NCBI GenBank assembly: GCA_020912385.1
Contig: CP087207.1
Location: 2,046,001 to 2,110,000 of the forward strand
DNA length: 64,000 nt
Origin: Neofusicoccum parvum
Taxonomy: Eukaryota; Ascomycota; Dothideomycetes; Botryosphaeriales; Botryosphaeriaceae
Direction of reading: 5' to 3'
The notes under the pieces are model-generated. The model was not told the DNA's origin and did no database searches. It worked only from the letters and a program-made list of their open reading frames with translations. Both the position numbers and the translations under genes were made by a program. Shown here piece after piece: positions 1 through 12,697 of this stretch (its first letter is position 1; every line of letters begins with the position of its first letter).

Positions 1-957
1 GCGATGAAATCGTGCTCCGAGTGCGTGTACCATGAGTGTGGGTCTTTTATGATCTTGCATGGTATTTCATGGCAGTGCGGTATCACTGAGACCAGAAAGG
101 CGCAACGGCCTGTGCCAGGAGGTGTGCAGTCATTGATCGGTCCAGTAAAGGGTGCGGGGGCATCTAAGGCCCCGCTGGATGGCTTTTGCCCCATTGTGAG
201 AATTTTCGGATAATGGTCCGAAGCCGTGCTTGAAAGCTTCACAAAACAAGCGGTTGAAGAGCTCGATCATTCGGTCTAGAAATGATGAATGCATTAAATG
301 ACTTATGTGCCAATTTTTTGACTACGGGTCTGAATATCGGTTGAGAAGCTTGTCGTGGTTCAACGGATCTTGGTGTTGGGCGGCTCAGAATTAGTCTCGT
401 GAACCCCCTTGATGGATGTCGGTCAGGTCAGCAGAGCCTTGATCCCGAGAAAGGAGGACCTTATGATTGCCCCATTGTCGAATGCCTTAAAGATCGGTTA
501 AAGCAAACAGAGATACATGTGCTGATTAACTCAAAACCCATGCGGATAAAGTTCAAAACTTAACCTCAACCGTGCTTCCATCGCAGCATATACAGACACA
601 AAATAGAAACAACTCACAAAATAGAAACAACACCCTTGGAATGCTATATGCAATGTGTAACCCATAGTTTACCAAGCTTACTGTTACCGAAACAAGGAGC
701 GTCCTAATTTTTCAGACCGCATAAGATCTCACGCGTAGGGATCATCCCTTTCCCCAACAGAGCCGCAGCGCAGGGGGTTTTCAGCAACAGACTAACAGTC
801 AACGTGCAAAGAAGATCCTTGACACTCCTTATAAGATGCAAAACCATGGATAATCGAATTAGAGCTGCTCGCGGACGCTGAAAAAGGCATAAAAAATTCT
901 GAGGTATCTCAACTCCAACCAGATGCAACGCTAAACCACCACCACCACCACCGCCCC
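1..957. other. no gene seen; 3' flank of the rhodopsin-like gene
   Basis: Only short unconvincing frames occur here, the longest at 4-213 with no recognisable family and no splice partners. The right part (about 700-957) is probably the 3' untranslated region of the neighbouring minus-strand gene. A short (ACC)n tract at about 935-953 lies just past its stop codon. Confidence 0.5.
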
Positions 958-2273
958 TCACCTCCCCTCACCCGCAACCACCTGCAGCCAACTCCGCCTC
1001 TTCCCCTCCCCACCGGGCCGCCCCCCCTCCTCCCTCTCGACACCTCCCTGCCCCTCCCTCTCGACCACCAGCCCCCTCTCCGACGCCGCGGCGGCGGTGT
1101 GCAGGCTCTCGACGTCCGCCTGCGCGCCCTTCTGGTCGCAGCTCGCGAGCTCGAAGTCCGCGAGCTCGGTGCGCAGCAGGCTCCACGGGCCGCTGTGCTT
1201 ATTCCGGTCGCGGCTGCCGGGCCACGCCGTCTGCTGCCTCCTGGCGGCGCTGCTGGCGGCGCTGGCGGGCGGGCTGGCGTGCGAGCGCAGCCGGCTGTTG
1301 AGGACGCGGAAGAGGGGGCGCAGCGTGGCGAGCGAGCCGGCGGTGATGGCGAGGCCGCATTCGATGGTCGACCAGATGGCGATGTTGACGGTTGAGTCTG
1401 GTGGGCGGGGTTAGCTGAGGCGGAGAGGGGGGCTGAGGGTGGCGTACAGAGGAAGTCGGGTTTGAGGTAGTCGTTGCAGTAGGCGGTGCGGACGAGGATG
1501 GCGCAGGAGGCGATGCAGGCCATGCTCAGGATGGGGGCGAGGGCGAGCTTCATGCGCTTCGACATGTTGAGGTTCCACAGCATGAAGAGGGGGAGGAGGC
1601 CGAAGGTGAAGTCGCAGAGGGCGTTGACGGCCGAGTAGAAGTAGGTGAGGTCGATGACGACGATGATGTTGAGGCATTTGCCTTGGGCGCCCAGGAATCT
1701 CGTCCAGAAATACGCGACGGGGTGGCATTGGAATAGGGTTACGAAGGTGAAGACGATTCCCGTCACGGCGGTGGCGATCATGGCCGTCCAGATGATGCGA
1801 ATGTGGACGGGATGGACTGTGAGGCGCAGCAGGAAGAAGCCAATGGAGACTTTGGCAAACCACATGGTGCTTGTATAGGCTACATAACAGCACCACCAGA
1901 ACTTGTGGAGCATGTCAGTTTGGCTGTCGGATTGATTGCATTGGAGTGATGACGTACTCGCATGGCTTTCATGGTGCTCTCTGGGGTCAGGTCAGCGTTC
2001 CGCCGGCCAGTGCCGTAGTGAATGCCACCTAAGGCGCACGTAGTGTACATGATGAACGCGAGCTGTTCGTAGTGATCTCGTCAGTATTGAGCCCATAGAC
2101 GGTCTTTCGAGGATGGCACTTACGGTTGCAGCCACCATGAACCAATCATCGCGGCCGAAGGCTTTCACAATGCTCACTCTGACTAGTATTCTGAGTAGTG
2201 TTGCCGTCAGGGCCATGCAGATCATGACTACCAGTACCACGAAGTACTCGGGCCCCCGGTTGCTGTCCTCCAT
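958..2273 (-). CDS. Rhodopsin-like (SAT4/CFEM-type) integral membrane protein
   Basis: Exons run 2273-2124, 2062-1958, 1901-1448 and 1397-958, all closing in frame with GT..AG introns. The protein opens with hydrophobic helices, then the hallmark GRDDWFM, followed by GIHYGTGRRNADLTPESTMKAMR and FWWCCYVAYTSTMWFAKVSIGFFLLRL. This is the usual order of the fungal rhodopsin-like domain found in SAT4/PTH11-like proteins. About seven membrane helices can be read, with the FxCxPVAYFW-like loop (residues FQCHPVAYFW) and a basic, low-complexity cytosolic tail ending in VVAGEGR. Members are plasma-membrane proteins; most have no assigned ligand, and some are involved in surface sensing in plant pathogens. 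No CFEM domain is attached. The start is the first Met before the first helix. The family is firm; the role is unknown. Confidence 0.88.
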
Positions 2274-4732
2274 GGTTGTCTTGACTGTTGGAAAAACGAA
2301 AACACTGATAGATGTGGCGAGCTCAGCACAATGTGAGCTCTGGGTACTCGGCAAAGAGAAGGCACCCGCAATCTGAAGAGGATTGGTCGGGATCCCGGAA
2401 AGACAGACACGTCGAATCGAGGTGGTTTCGAAGCTTGAAGTGAAGACAACCGCCTTACAGGGACCCAGGAGGGGCCCGTGATGGGTGGTGAGTGATGTAG
2501 AAGTGAAAAGTGGAGACAAATTATTCATGTTGAGACTGCGGATCACCATGGATATTACTGCATTTTGCAGCAGGGGTGGTCCTTTGGGAAGGAAGCGATC
2601 CTGCGGGGTGGCTAGCAAAACAACAGGCTGCTACTACGTAGTAGAAGGTGAGCGCGGCCGTGGCTCCGGCTGCGACTGGGCGATGCAGGTGACGGCGGGC
2701 TGACGGATGGCGTCCGGACTTTACCACAGCGGGGGAATTGCGGCAGGCACACGGCAGCTTCCCGCTTCTTGGAGCAGCAGGGCCCAGGAACGGGACATGG
2801 CGACGCGCTTTGTCGCCGTCTGACACGCTAGACACGAGCGATGAGCAACCAAGGATGCGGGGGCACCTGTAGACCATCCGCAACCAGCTTCGAGCAACGG
2901 CCTCAACCTTCAGTACAGCACCAGATAGCCGGGCACAGTAGTGCCGGCAAAGGCGCGGGCGGTGCGCATCTCGACTTCTGAGGCACGTGCGAGGCTGGCG
3001 GCGTGCGGGTGCCGAGGAGGCTGTGTCGAGCGCTCAACTCCTAGCGCGTGCAATGGCGGGAGAGCAGCAGCGTCTCGGCCCTCGTCTCCACGTGGCTGGG
3101 TACCATGCTGTCTTCGGGCTCCGAGGGCCTAGGACCCGTCGGCCTGCCTCCGCTCCCATGAAAGCGGCAATGTCTGGCCCCAGATCTGCACTCGCCGACC
3201 CCAGCTTGTCGATCGACGGCGGAACTAACAGCTGTTCCGTGGATCGCATGCAACGACGAGGCTACCAGGTATTTGTGTTGGCTGGACAATCGCGCATGAT
3301 GAATAATGAAGTAGCAGTTACGATGTTGCTCCAGCCAGAATGATGAAACTCTTCGGATTTGAAAGCGACGCAAGGGAGCGCGGCAGGCACTGGGCCAAAA
3401 GAATGCGGATGCGCAGCAAGAAAAAGAAAACATGACGTGCTATACATCCAATCCGCTAAACGGTTCTTGTATCCCGTTCGGGCTATTCTCCGTCTGCTGG
3501 GGTCTGTCTCAGGCCATTTAGGCATAAACTTAACGACCCTCCACCCATCACCCCTGCATTCAGCTTTAAGAACGTCCCACCGCTGTTGTCCTCCCGAGGG
3601 CGTGTGTCTTTCTCACACCAGCGCGACTTGCGACAATTCCCAGCACCTCCTCTTCGGGGCAAGACCATCCACCACGTGAGTCAACTGAACCTCAATTGTC
3701 TAGCCTCGTCCATCGCTCAAAGAACTACCAAGTTCGGCTTTCCATTTCGGTGCAAGCTCCTTCCACGTTCTAGATCTTCCCCAACTTTGGTCCCAACAAC
3801 ACGGTTGAGCGCCTCTTCAAAACATAGCCTCCTTCCATTTTGCGGCGCCCTGCAGCGCCCTCCAATATCACTATATGCATACTGTCCATCATTCAGCCAG
3901 CCTGTAAGTTTCTTTAGGCAAGCGTAGGTATGGTGGTGCGTCAATCACTTCTCGTTCCAGCCGACTGCAGTCATGCAAATGATGCAAGGTCATTCGTGTT
4001 CATGCGCAAGCTCTCAGCCCGCGCAGCTCAGCATCTTCCAAATATGATCTGCCTTGAACATTGCATGAGATTTTCTCTCATCGTCGCCCAATTCGTCTGC
4101 TTCTTCCGGAATCCCTCGTAGGGTAGGCCTTGGCAGAGCGTTTGCGGAAGACAGAAATCCGAAGTACGAGTAAGGCAATCCGAAGCAAATATTTAGCGTT
4201 CCAGAGTTAAGCAAATCCGAATGTCCGATGGAAATAAGGTTGTGGCGTGTGGAAGATGCCATTCCTGAACGCCCCCGGACACCGTGCTTCCCGCCTACTT
4301 ACATTCTCGCCTCGCGCCGCCTTACCCATGCCGGCGTTGAAGTCAAACATTTGCTTCTCCGCCATTCCCGTTGCTGAAGCGGTCGAATAGCCATTGGACT
4401 TTCCGGTGGTCTAGATGGTGACCTATAGGCGGTAGCCGCCCAGCGACTACTAGTGCATGCATTCGGCTCCTCTTGTCCCGAGAAGACGCCAGCTTGTTCC
4501 TTAGGTGTTTGAAGTGGTCTTTCGGCTTAATCACAGGCGCTGTTAGATCCTTCCCAATGTCCATAGGCATGGAAAATGCTCAGTGAGATACTACGTGAAA
4601 TAGGCTCAACCGAAATACTCTGCAGGGACTTCGATTGCCTATCAGAAATGCTGGATTGTAACCTCCCAAATACACTCTAAAATAACTAAAACAGAATACT
4701 GACGCCTCGTCAATTCGTCACGACATTCATCT
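2274..4732. other. 2.5-kb stretch without a convincing gene
   Basis: Several frames of 60-130 codons overlap on both strands (for example 3041-3433 minus and 3586-3927 plus). None shows a known domain, a plausible exon partner or conserved motif. The stretch is of mixed composition and holds the upstream region of the rhodopsin-like gene at its left end. A small unrecognised gene cannot be excluded. Confidence 0.4.
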
Positions 4733-5879
4733 TCAACCCCTCATATTCTTCTTCATCAGCACCCTCAGCTCCTTCCTGAACAGCTCCAACGCGCCCGGAC
4801 ACTCCTCCAAACACATATCCCAATCCGACCCACCAAGCCTCACCACCTCCACCGCAGCCACCACGCCCTTCACCCTACTCACAGCCTCCAGCCACCTGAA
4901 CGCGCGGCGGTAGAAGCGCCTGGCAGCATGCTTAGCCGAGTTGCCCCAGCCGACGCAGGAGTCGGGGTAGGTGAGCGAGGCGAGGTTGGCGGCGCCGTCG
5001 GCCAGCAGGGCGAGCGAGGCGCCGTCGGCGAACTTCTTCATGCTGCGCCAGCGGTGGGTGTCGAGCACGGTCACGTCGCGCAGCAGCCCGCGCGTGCCCG
5101 GCGCCAGCCCGGCCAGCAGCCCGTGCAGCGCGCACGAGTCCTCGAAGACGAACCGCTGCCCGTACAGCAGAGGCGCCGCTTCCGCGCGGATTTGTTGGCA
5201 TGCCCCGAGCAGCCCGGGCGCGAGGCTGGCGTGGTGCAGCGTGAGCGGCGAGGCGCTGTCGTGCGGGTGGTCGTCTGGGTGCGGCCACGCTGGCATGGCG
5301 GCGTTGGAGCGTGAGTAGTTGCTGATGTAGTCCTGTGGACCCTGGGCAACGCGGACGGCGTGTCGGCGGTAGCGGATGGTGCGTTCTTCCAGGTAGAGGG
5401 CGCCGATGGGGTCGATGAGGCATTCTTGGTAGATCATGTCACGGAGCTCGCGCGGGAGGGAGAGGAAGGGGAAGATTTTGTGCTTTGGAAGCGGCCTCGT
5501 GTTTCGCGGTTTCTGGATGGAGTGAGCAATTGGCAGGCACGTGAGGGTGTGCTCGGAGATCATTGCATACCCTCCGTGGTGCGAAGTCATAGTCAGATTC
5601 GACGTCCTCAGCGGCCTCGGCGTCTGAGTCGTTGATGAGCTCGTCGTCCGAATCGATTTCTGCGTACGACACCCATGGTCTCTGACGTTTGGGCTGAGTC
5701 CGTGTTGGCGCGAAAGGTGTGTTCTGCTGCCTCTTCCGCTTTCTGGAAGTGGTGGTTTGCGGAGGGGCAGAGACATCGGGAGTGGTGTCCATGGGATCGT
5801 GTCCGCGGAGAGTGCTGGCAACGCGGACCAGCGGGTAAGGGGCAGGGTTGAAGAGCGTAGTAGTGGTAGTAAACGACAT
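4733..5879 (-). CDS. Hypothetical protein with F-box-like/2EXR-type LPxELR motif
   Basis: Two exons, 5879-5571 and 5512-4733, are joined by a 58-bp GT..AG intron and give 362 residues. Residues 1-103 are polar and basic, with a likely nuclear-localisation stretch (SRKRKRQQ...QPKRQRPW) and an acidic run (DSDDELINDSDAEAAEDVESDYD). The second exon opens with FPFLSLPRELRDMIYQECL, the sequence seen at the head of the fungal F-box-like/2EXR family, followed by a Leu-rich body (LGACQQIRAEAAPLLYG). Such proteins are very numerous in Pezizomycotina and may be ubiquitin-ligase adaptors, but most are uncharacterised. A Met at 5954 lies upstream in the same frame; 5879 was chosen because the upstream extension has no conserved look. 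The biochemical function is not shown. Confidence 0.75.
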
Positions 5880-6677
5880 TGTGCCTGTCCTGTGTGCAGC
5901 GACGCGTTCTTGTCGCGACATTAGGTGGATTGTTATATAGCAGAGTGCCCGCATGGTGGCGCTGCCTTTCCCGGTTAGCGCAGGCCGCAGTCAGGCAACA
6001 CTGCCCGGTGCGGCATAGCTCGAGGCACCACCAGCCACGGCGTCGCGCGACACATGGCAGAGTGGCCTGTCAGAGACATGAGATGGCAATTGCCAACACG
6101 ATGGGAATCATGCGATTTGTGTCGGAGAAGCGGGAAGTTGGATGACGAAGTGACGGCAATGTCGCAGCGGTGGAGAAGGCAGCGTGAGCGGAGAGGCACG
6201 GGCCACCTCGGCCCTACGTTGATCCGCCGTCGGTCGCAAGTCGCCAGCCACGCCCGCAGCCTGCAACTCGCCCTCTCCGCCCATCCACCGCATCAACGCT
6301 GGCCACACCGTCATCACCCGCTGCATCGCGGTCGCGTCGCTCATTCGCATCTCATCGATATCCTCACCACACGTCCGACGTCGCGCGATTCGGAAACCCT
6401 CAAGACTCAGATGCTCGCAAGCAGTCCAGCTACCCAGCCTCTACTCACCGAACGTCCATTAGGCTCCCTTCGGTGAAAGAGCTGGGGACTGCCAGGGGCT
6501 CCGGCAACCGTCTGCGTCTCTGGTGTCTTGGTTGGGTCCGGTCGCGCTGCGCTCGTTCCGGCGGAGTCAAGGCTGCTTCATCCAAAGCCTGGGCGGGCGG
6601 GATCCTGTGCAATTACACAGGGGTCTATTCTTTGGTCTCTCCCCTTCTACTGACGCGCTCTAGGTCCGCTCCCCGAA
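5880..6677. other. divergent intergenic region
   Basis: This 0.8-kb region lies between two divergently transcribed genes and presumably holds both promoters. No frame looks coding. The right part has a C/T-rich leader with a TTCTACTGACGCGCTCTAG tract just before the 6678 start, which could include a 5' UTR intron. Confidence 0.45.
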
Positions 6678-7932
6678 ATGGCCTCTTCCTCAGCGAATCC
6701 GCCTCCCGCGCCCCACGTCGCCGCCATGGTCGAGTGGACCTGTCCAGGGCAAGCTCGGCCAGCCTATCTGGGCCACAGATACCCCGAGCCCTCGTGCCAC
6801 GTCGCTTTCAGCATGCGTTTTGACGAGGATACTGGCGCATCCTTCTTCAAGCTCAGAGTCCCTGTTGCTCTCAAGGGACAGTCGCGCAAGACGAACGTCT
6901 TTCTGTTCATCCACCCGGAGCGCGTATCTGCTCTCAGCCAAGGCGCTTCGCAGGAAATCCCCGACGCCGTCCGGACCGCGTTCCCTGTACTACCCACCAG
7001 TGCCATTTTGCAACTGCAATTCAATCTCGCAAAGCCCGGTGCTGTTGTCACTCCGGCCGACACCCCTCTCGCACCAAAGTCCACTGCAACCGTGAATGTG
7101 CTTCGACTGCTCCGCTCTCTTGCCTGCGCCACACAGTTCACCGTTCACTTGATGGACAAAGGTCAATTAAAACCCTCCGTTAAGACCATGTGTGACATGG
7201 CCTGCGCCGGCAACCTGAAATCCGACCCCTCTGAGCTGCGACTGGAGACACTCTATGGTGGCACGGGAGCCAAGGCGGTGGAAGGTGCGGAGCTGCTGTT
7301 CCCCTTTGATGATGAAACTGTGCCTGAAAGCCCACCCTCGTACGACGAGCTGGTTGGACCTCCGCCGCCAAAGGCTCGGCCAAAGTCGCCACGAATCATT
7401 GGTGAGCAACGTCATCTTCGTTTCGTGCCAGAATCTTGCTTACCCATGCCTAGACTCGTCTGAACCGCCTAGAAAGAGATCGAGACTACGTACCACATCG
7501 TCCAGCCCCACCCCCGATGGCCGATGGAAGCAAGAGCTGCAAGACATGCGCGACCAGCTCAGAGAAGAAATGAGGCGGGAGATGCGTGAGGAGCTCCGCC
7601 AGTCAGACGAACAATGGCAGAAGAAGATGCAGGAAATGCAGAATGAGATGCGAGAAGAGATGCAACGACATCAAGCCCAACATGTGGACAAACTTCTAGA
7701 GCTGGAGCAGCTTATCGACGAGCGCATGGAACGGCTCCGTGAGGAACTGCTGGAGGAAATGGGGGAGGTGACGGATGGAACCAGCGGCATTGTGGATGCC
7801 CGCATTGACGAGCAGATCATGGATGTCAAAGACGAGCTGAGAAGCTATGTTACGGAAGAGATGAAAGAAGTAGAGGACAGGATTCGGGACGATTTTGAAG
7901 ATGGGAGCGTATCTTTGAAATTTACCAGGTAG
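6678..7932 (+). CDS. Conserved hypothetical protein with C-terminal coiled coil
   Basis: Exons 6678-7401 and 7454-7932 join with phase matching (52-bp intron, donor GTGAGC) to give 400 residues. The N-terminal half (about 1-215) holds a globular region starting VEWTCPGQARPAYLGHRYPEPSCHVAFSMRF and continuing LRVPVALKGQSRKTNVFLFIHPERV. To my recollection this domain occurs in many Pezizomycotina hypothetical proteins and has no assigned function. A Pro-rich linker (PESPPSYDELVGPPPPKARPKSPR) and a basic patch (PPRKRSRLR) follow. Residues about 260-395 are a long charged coiled coil (EELRQSDEQWQKKMQEMQNEMREEMQ), suggesting self-association. The basic patch could be a nuclear signal. I do not recognise a function. 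Confidence 0.8.
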
Positions 7933-8342
7933 GTCAGTCGATACAGAAAAATAGTCACCACTGAAGAATTATTGTCAACTCGCGGTGCCGTGCCATCTCA
8001 CAAGCGTTATAATCTTCTCCATGGGGCCTTCCTGTTTTGTGGAGAAGAATAGAGCGGGACGAGCCTTAACTCATACCGGGATCTACATGCAAGAAGAGCT
8101 TATTAGAAAGTATAACTTTATATTACCGAAAACCGACTGCACCGCTCGAACACACTGTGAAGTAGCCAGTGAATTACTTCTCACTTTCTTATCGGACTCC
8201 GCTGGCTTCTTCCAAGTTCGAACGGCACTGATCCGTATGCTTGCCAGGACGCGTAAACCGAAATATCTATCTGACCCTCCATATTCGATATCTATAGCGC
8301 GGTGGCTCAAAGGTCAAAGGCTTTTCTCCCGCCCTCCTCACC
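7933..8342. other. convergent intergenic region
   Basis: This 0.4-kb stretch separates two convergent genes. It contains a 125-codon open frame (7985-8362 plus) that overlaps the P450 3' end and shows no known motif. I read it as 3' untranslated sequence of both neighbours. Confidence 0.5.
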
Positions 8343-10001
8343 CTATCTCTTCACAGGAGTAAACCGAACCATCAACGGACTCTTCTCCCACACAGCGAAA
8401 ATTTTCTGATCAGACCAGCGGTCTTGACCGGGGACGATCTCCATATCAAAGTTCCACAGAATCGTCGCCAGAATCAACCGCATCTCGACGTACGCAAGAC
8501 TACACGGCAGCCACACTGTCAGCAAACCACCCAAACACAAACGAGAACCACACCAACTTCACTTACTTGCGACCAATGCAGTTCCTGGGCCCGAACGAAA
8601 ACGGCTGCAGCGCGTCTCGCCTGTCGCCCTCCCACCTCGGATCGCCGGTCTCCATCCACCGCTCGGGCGCGAAGACGTCCGGCTCAGAAAAGTTGCGAGG
8701 GCTGCGGAACTGCGCGTACTGATGAATACCGACAAAAGTCCCTCCAGGTACCCACTCGCCGCAGATCTGGGCGCCCTGCGGCGGCGTAACGCGCGCCTGG
8801 TTGGCGCCGGCCGGCGGGTACATGCGCAGCGCCTCGTCGAAGAAGGCGAGCAAGTACTTGAGCCCGGTGATGCTGGCCAGGGTGATCTCGCTCTGGTCCT
8901 TGAAGTGGGTGCGGATCTCGTCGACGACGCGGGCGTAGACGAGCGGGTGGGTGAGGAGGTAGAAGGTGCCGCCGGACAGCAGGGTGGCGGTCGTCTCGCT
9001 GCCGGCCACGACGATGACGGGGCCCTGCGCGATCACGTCGGCCAGCTCCAGCTTGCCGTCCTTCTCGGCCTGCACCAGGTGCGTCAGGAAGTCCGTGTAG
9101 GCCGGCGCCGTCTCGCGCCGCCGCAGCACCAGCTCGTCCGTCACGGAGAAGATCTCGGCCCGCTGCTTGCGGATCCGCTCCGGGATCAGGTTGACCACGA
9201 TGCCGGCCAGGTTGTCCTGCACCCGCCGCAGCGCCGCCATCATGACGCCGTACTTGATGGCCGAGAACATGGCTTCGATCCAGGGGTGGTATTCGCAGTT
9301 GGCGAGGCAGCCGAACGACTCGGCGAAGGCGAGGTGGCCGATGATGTCGAAGGTCGTGAACTGAGGCGGGGAAGAGGGCGTCAGGAAGTCAGTCCGGTCG
9401 GGGGAGAGCTCGACTCACGTTGTACCATCGCACGATGTCCGTTCCCTGCGGATCGCCTTTCTCCGCTGTCTTGCGCAGCCGCTCGATCAGGAGGTCGATG
9501 TACGACTTGATGACGGGCTCCTGGCTCTGCATCGACTTCTCGGAGAAGGCGTGCGAGAGGAGCCGCCGGAGTTTGGAGTGGTGCTGGCGGTCGGCCCGTA
9601 TGATGGACAGGTGCGCCGGATCCGGGTCGGCGTTGTTGGCTGGGTCTTTTTCGTTCTCCGGCACACCGTTGCGGTGGCCGTAGATGTCCTTCCATGCCTG
9701 CGGGTCGGTGTATACCAGCTCGTTGGGGGCGACCCGCACGACAGGGCCATATTTCTGGTGGAACGCATGGACGTGGAAGGTCAAGTCGCCTTTGAACGAG
9801 TGGTACTGGGACCAGAAAATGGTGGCTCTGGCATACCACGGGCCTGGGTACTTGCGGAGAGGGTGGAGGAAGAGGTTGTAGAAGACTACGGATAGCGCGA
9901 AAAGGGCTATCTGTGTGCTTATCAGCGGTTACCTTCAAGGCTGAGCTTTAAAAGGGAGTGTAGCTTACAAGGCCGCCCGCCACCAACAGAGGTGAGAACA
10001 T
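8343..10001 (-). CDS. Cytochrome P450, CYP65-like (isotrichodermin C-15 hydroxylase type)
   Basis: Exons 10001-9969, 9910-9419, 9360-8567 and 8499-8343 close in frame and give 491 residues, a normal P450 length. The N-terminus is a membrane anchor (MFSPLLVAGGLIALFALSVVFYNLFLHPL) followed by the Pro-rich hinge RKYPGPWY. The oxygen-binding I helix reads VAGSETTATL, the K-helix ExxR motif reads EALR, and the heme loop is FSFGPRNCIGRN with the thiolate Cys near residue 436. The segment GPVVRVAPNELVYTDPQAWKDIYGHR is typical of CYP65-like enzymes annotated as isotrichodermin C-15 hydroxylases. It should be an ER-bound monooxygenase needing CPR; the substrate is unknown. There is no polyketide or terpene synthase nearby. 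It resembles the second P450 at 28-29.8 kb. Confidence 0.92.
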
Positions 10002-11412
10002 GTTCGAAAGTCCGGTCCTCTTGTCTAGATGTCAGGATCTGTAGCCGACCACTATGGCATGCGAAGGCTCTTTATAATAAATAAAACCTATAACGTTGGC
10101 GCAGTCGTCCAATGCACACCTGAAACGGCAATCAGGCCAATTGGTGGTCTGCTAGCCGAGAATGAACAAAGATCATCACCGGTCTAGGATCGGGCCGCGG
10201 AAACTATAATCTGCCGAAGAGGGGATACCGGCCTTCGGATACAAGTTACCCGATTTACGGGTGCGGCCATGCCAAGTTCGATTCATCGCCCGAACAAGTT
10301 GCAAATATGTTGCCTCTGTCTTCTCGGCCCTTCTAACAATGAACGGCAACTATAACTGCCTCGAACTTGGCGTGCTAGACCTGGTATCTAGCCTCGGAAC
10401 AGACCTACGAAGCTTCGACCAATCAAGATGCCTTCGAGTGCTGTCGGATATACAGACCATTTCCCACATGAAATGGATTCTAGTTCTAGGCCATCGACTT
10501 TTCGCTCATCTTGCTTCCCTTACCGCTACATATCAAGCGGGGTTGTGCACGCCATTGCAACGTAATGAAGTCATTCTTTTGACTACTATGTCATTATCTG
10601 CAGCAAGGTCGAGCGGACGCTGCAGCACCAGCTAGGAACTATGAACAATTTCCCGTTCGTCAACGGAACGTCCACGCTCCAGATACCTTGTTTTACGCTC
10701 CGCAATTCAGGAGTAACACCGCTGGAATGACGGGTTCATCTGTCGTGTAGTCCATTTCGCATAGAACTCATGGGCCACATGCCGGCGAACCAAGGCCAGC
10801 AGCAAGCCTTCTTTACCTAAACATATCTTTGACAGAATAGCGGAGGAGCCGCAACACAGCTCGCGAACCGCGCCAGGTGACTCATTAAGACTCGAGAGTT
10901 GGGAAGGAAGGCTAAACGAAGATCAGCATTCCTGGGCGGGTGTAACGATGTTGACAATACGTGCGACCTTTTGTGGGTTAGTTTTCGAGTCAACGAACTA
11001 TTGGACAATCGATCCCACCTGGAAGTTCGGCCTGCCTGAGACACCCTCAAATTAAAAGATTTGCGACTAGACACTACTCCGTGTCCGCTTCATATTGGAA
11101 TCCTGACATCTTGCAGTCTGTTCGATGGGTGCGGTGCCAGTTGTCATTCTGCGTTCCTCGCCTATCAAGGTTCCGCCGCCGAGTGCTATCCGGCGCCCAA
11201 AACGGATGGAATTCACAACAAACCCACAGAGTTTCCAATGGATTGGTGACCTCTGCTTGGAGCTAGGCTGCCAAATTCCAGATCCAAAAGCGAGAACCTG
11301 GTCAGCAGGTTTACTCAAGAAGATTTAAACGCCGCTCACTTCCAGCGAGGCACCTTTGCATCTGTTCACGTTTCTTGGCCGAGTCCAGTCGCCTGAAGGG
11401 CATCTTCCGAAA
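10002..11412. other. 1.4-kb divergent intergenic region
   Basis: It lies between the divergent P450 and secreted Ser/Thr-rich protein genes. No frame here has a recognisable domain. The frame 10261-10635 (plus) is open for 124 codons but has no visible motif or splice partner. A TATA-like site for the P450 is listed separately. Confidence 0.45.
10071..10076 (-). promoter_or_regulatory. candidate TATA box of the first P450
   Basis: TATAAA on the minus strand sits about 70 bp upstream of the P450 start codon, a usual distance for a fungal core promoter. Confidence 0.4.
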
Positions 11413-12697
11413 ATGAGGTCTGCCGTAACTGCTGTTCTGCTCTTTGTCGCGGGGCTGGCAAGGGCGCAATCAACATCCACTTACACGACGGACACGTGCT
11501 TCACAAGCTATGGCACGGGAGAGAGCCCCTCCAGCATGTCCACCGTCTTCAATACTACCTTCACTCGAGGCCAGGCATTTGCAAGAGGGACAATTACCCC
11601 AACTTCCGTCTTGACCCCGGCGCCTGTAACTGCGACATCCACCCAAACCGTCACCTCAACCTCCTTCGTGACGAGGTCCACTCGTTCCACCCAAGTCGGC
11701 ACAGCAATCACGACCACGACAATAACTGTGTCCTCGATCAGTACTTCCATCAGTACATTTACCGCAGTTGGCACGGTGAATGTGACCTTGACAAACACCG
11801 CTACCACCATCATTCCAACACAGGCCGGGTTTACTCCTGTTGCAGCTGGTGTCGTGGCCCAGGGTGGAATCCCGAGCAGGCGCAAGCGATGGCAATTCAA
11901 GGAGCCCCGTAGTATCATGGACCTCCTGAGACAGGAAGCTCCGCCGCCGAACAGCTCAAGCTCCAGGGGATCCAAGTGCAGCTTTAAAGTCAACGAGGAT
12001 AGAGGTGGAGTGGATTTATTCCCTACGCAAAATCCTACTGCTGTCTCGTGCACACGGACGGTCAGGGTTGAGTCGACGCGGTTTTTCTACAAGACCGCAT
12101 CGAGCACCGTTACAATCACCGCTCAACCATCGACGTCCACGACTACGATAACGTCAACAACCACGACCACTTCCTCAATTGGATCAGACCCAACAATCGC
12201 CAGAACGACAGTGACTTCTTCAATCACAACAACCGCCTTGACCACAACCACTCAAGTCGTAAGTTCCAACCCACCCCCACCAGCATTCCACATCCTAACT
12301 ATTTCAGTCCACCGTTTCCTCAACCATCACCAACACCGTCACCGTCAACGCCCCCACCGTCACTGAATACGCCGCCTGCGCCGCAAACAACACTGTCTCG
12401 CGCGTCAATGGCAACTCCATCATCTACGGCATACAAGACCTGCTCGTCGCGATCCAGGCCCCTACGGCCATCGAGTGCTGTATCACCTGCCAGACAACAA
12501 TGAACTGCACAACCGCCGCCTATTATGGCGATGACGGCACATGCTTGCTCGGGAACGCGACCGGCGCTAATGCTAACCAGTTTTACACGACCGGCTCGGC
12601 AGAGAACGCAGATACCATTTTCACGCTCAGCAACGGAGCCCAGTCGCTGGGGAATTGGTTGTGGGAAGGGTTGATTGACCAGCCCCTGAAGCGGTAG
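11413..12697 (+). CDS. Secreted Ser/Thr-rich protein with C-terminal Cys-rich (apple/PAN-like) module
   Basis: Exons 11413-12258 and 12308-12697 join across a 49-bp intron (phase 0) to give 411 residues. Residues 1-18 (MRSAVTAVLLFVAGLARA) form a clear signal peptide. Most of the chain is Thr/Ser-rich (TSTSFVTRSTRSTQVGTAITTTTITVSSIS) and should be heavily O-glycosylated. A dibasic run (PSRRKRWQ) could be a Kex2 site. The last 110 residues carry a Cys pattern, YAACAANN...ECCITCQTTMNCTTAAYY...GTCLLG, resembling apple/PAN-like modules of fungal extracellular proteins. No GPI signal is evident: the C-terminus (LWEGLIDQPLKR) is not hydrophobic. It is probably a wall-associated or secreted adhesin-like protein. 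The module assignment is by eye. Confidence 0.82.

Noticed and set aside
8722..9510. 262-codon plus-strand frame over the first P450
   Set aside because: Antisense shadow of conserved P450 exons, low-complexity Arg/Gly/Val composition.
11508..12053. 181-codon minus-strand frame with Val-rich sequence
   Set aside because: Reverse reading of the Thr-rich repeats of the secreted protein, which gives Val/Glu-rich chains by chance.
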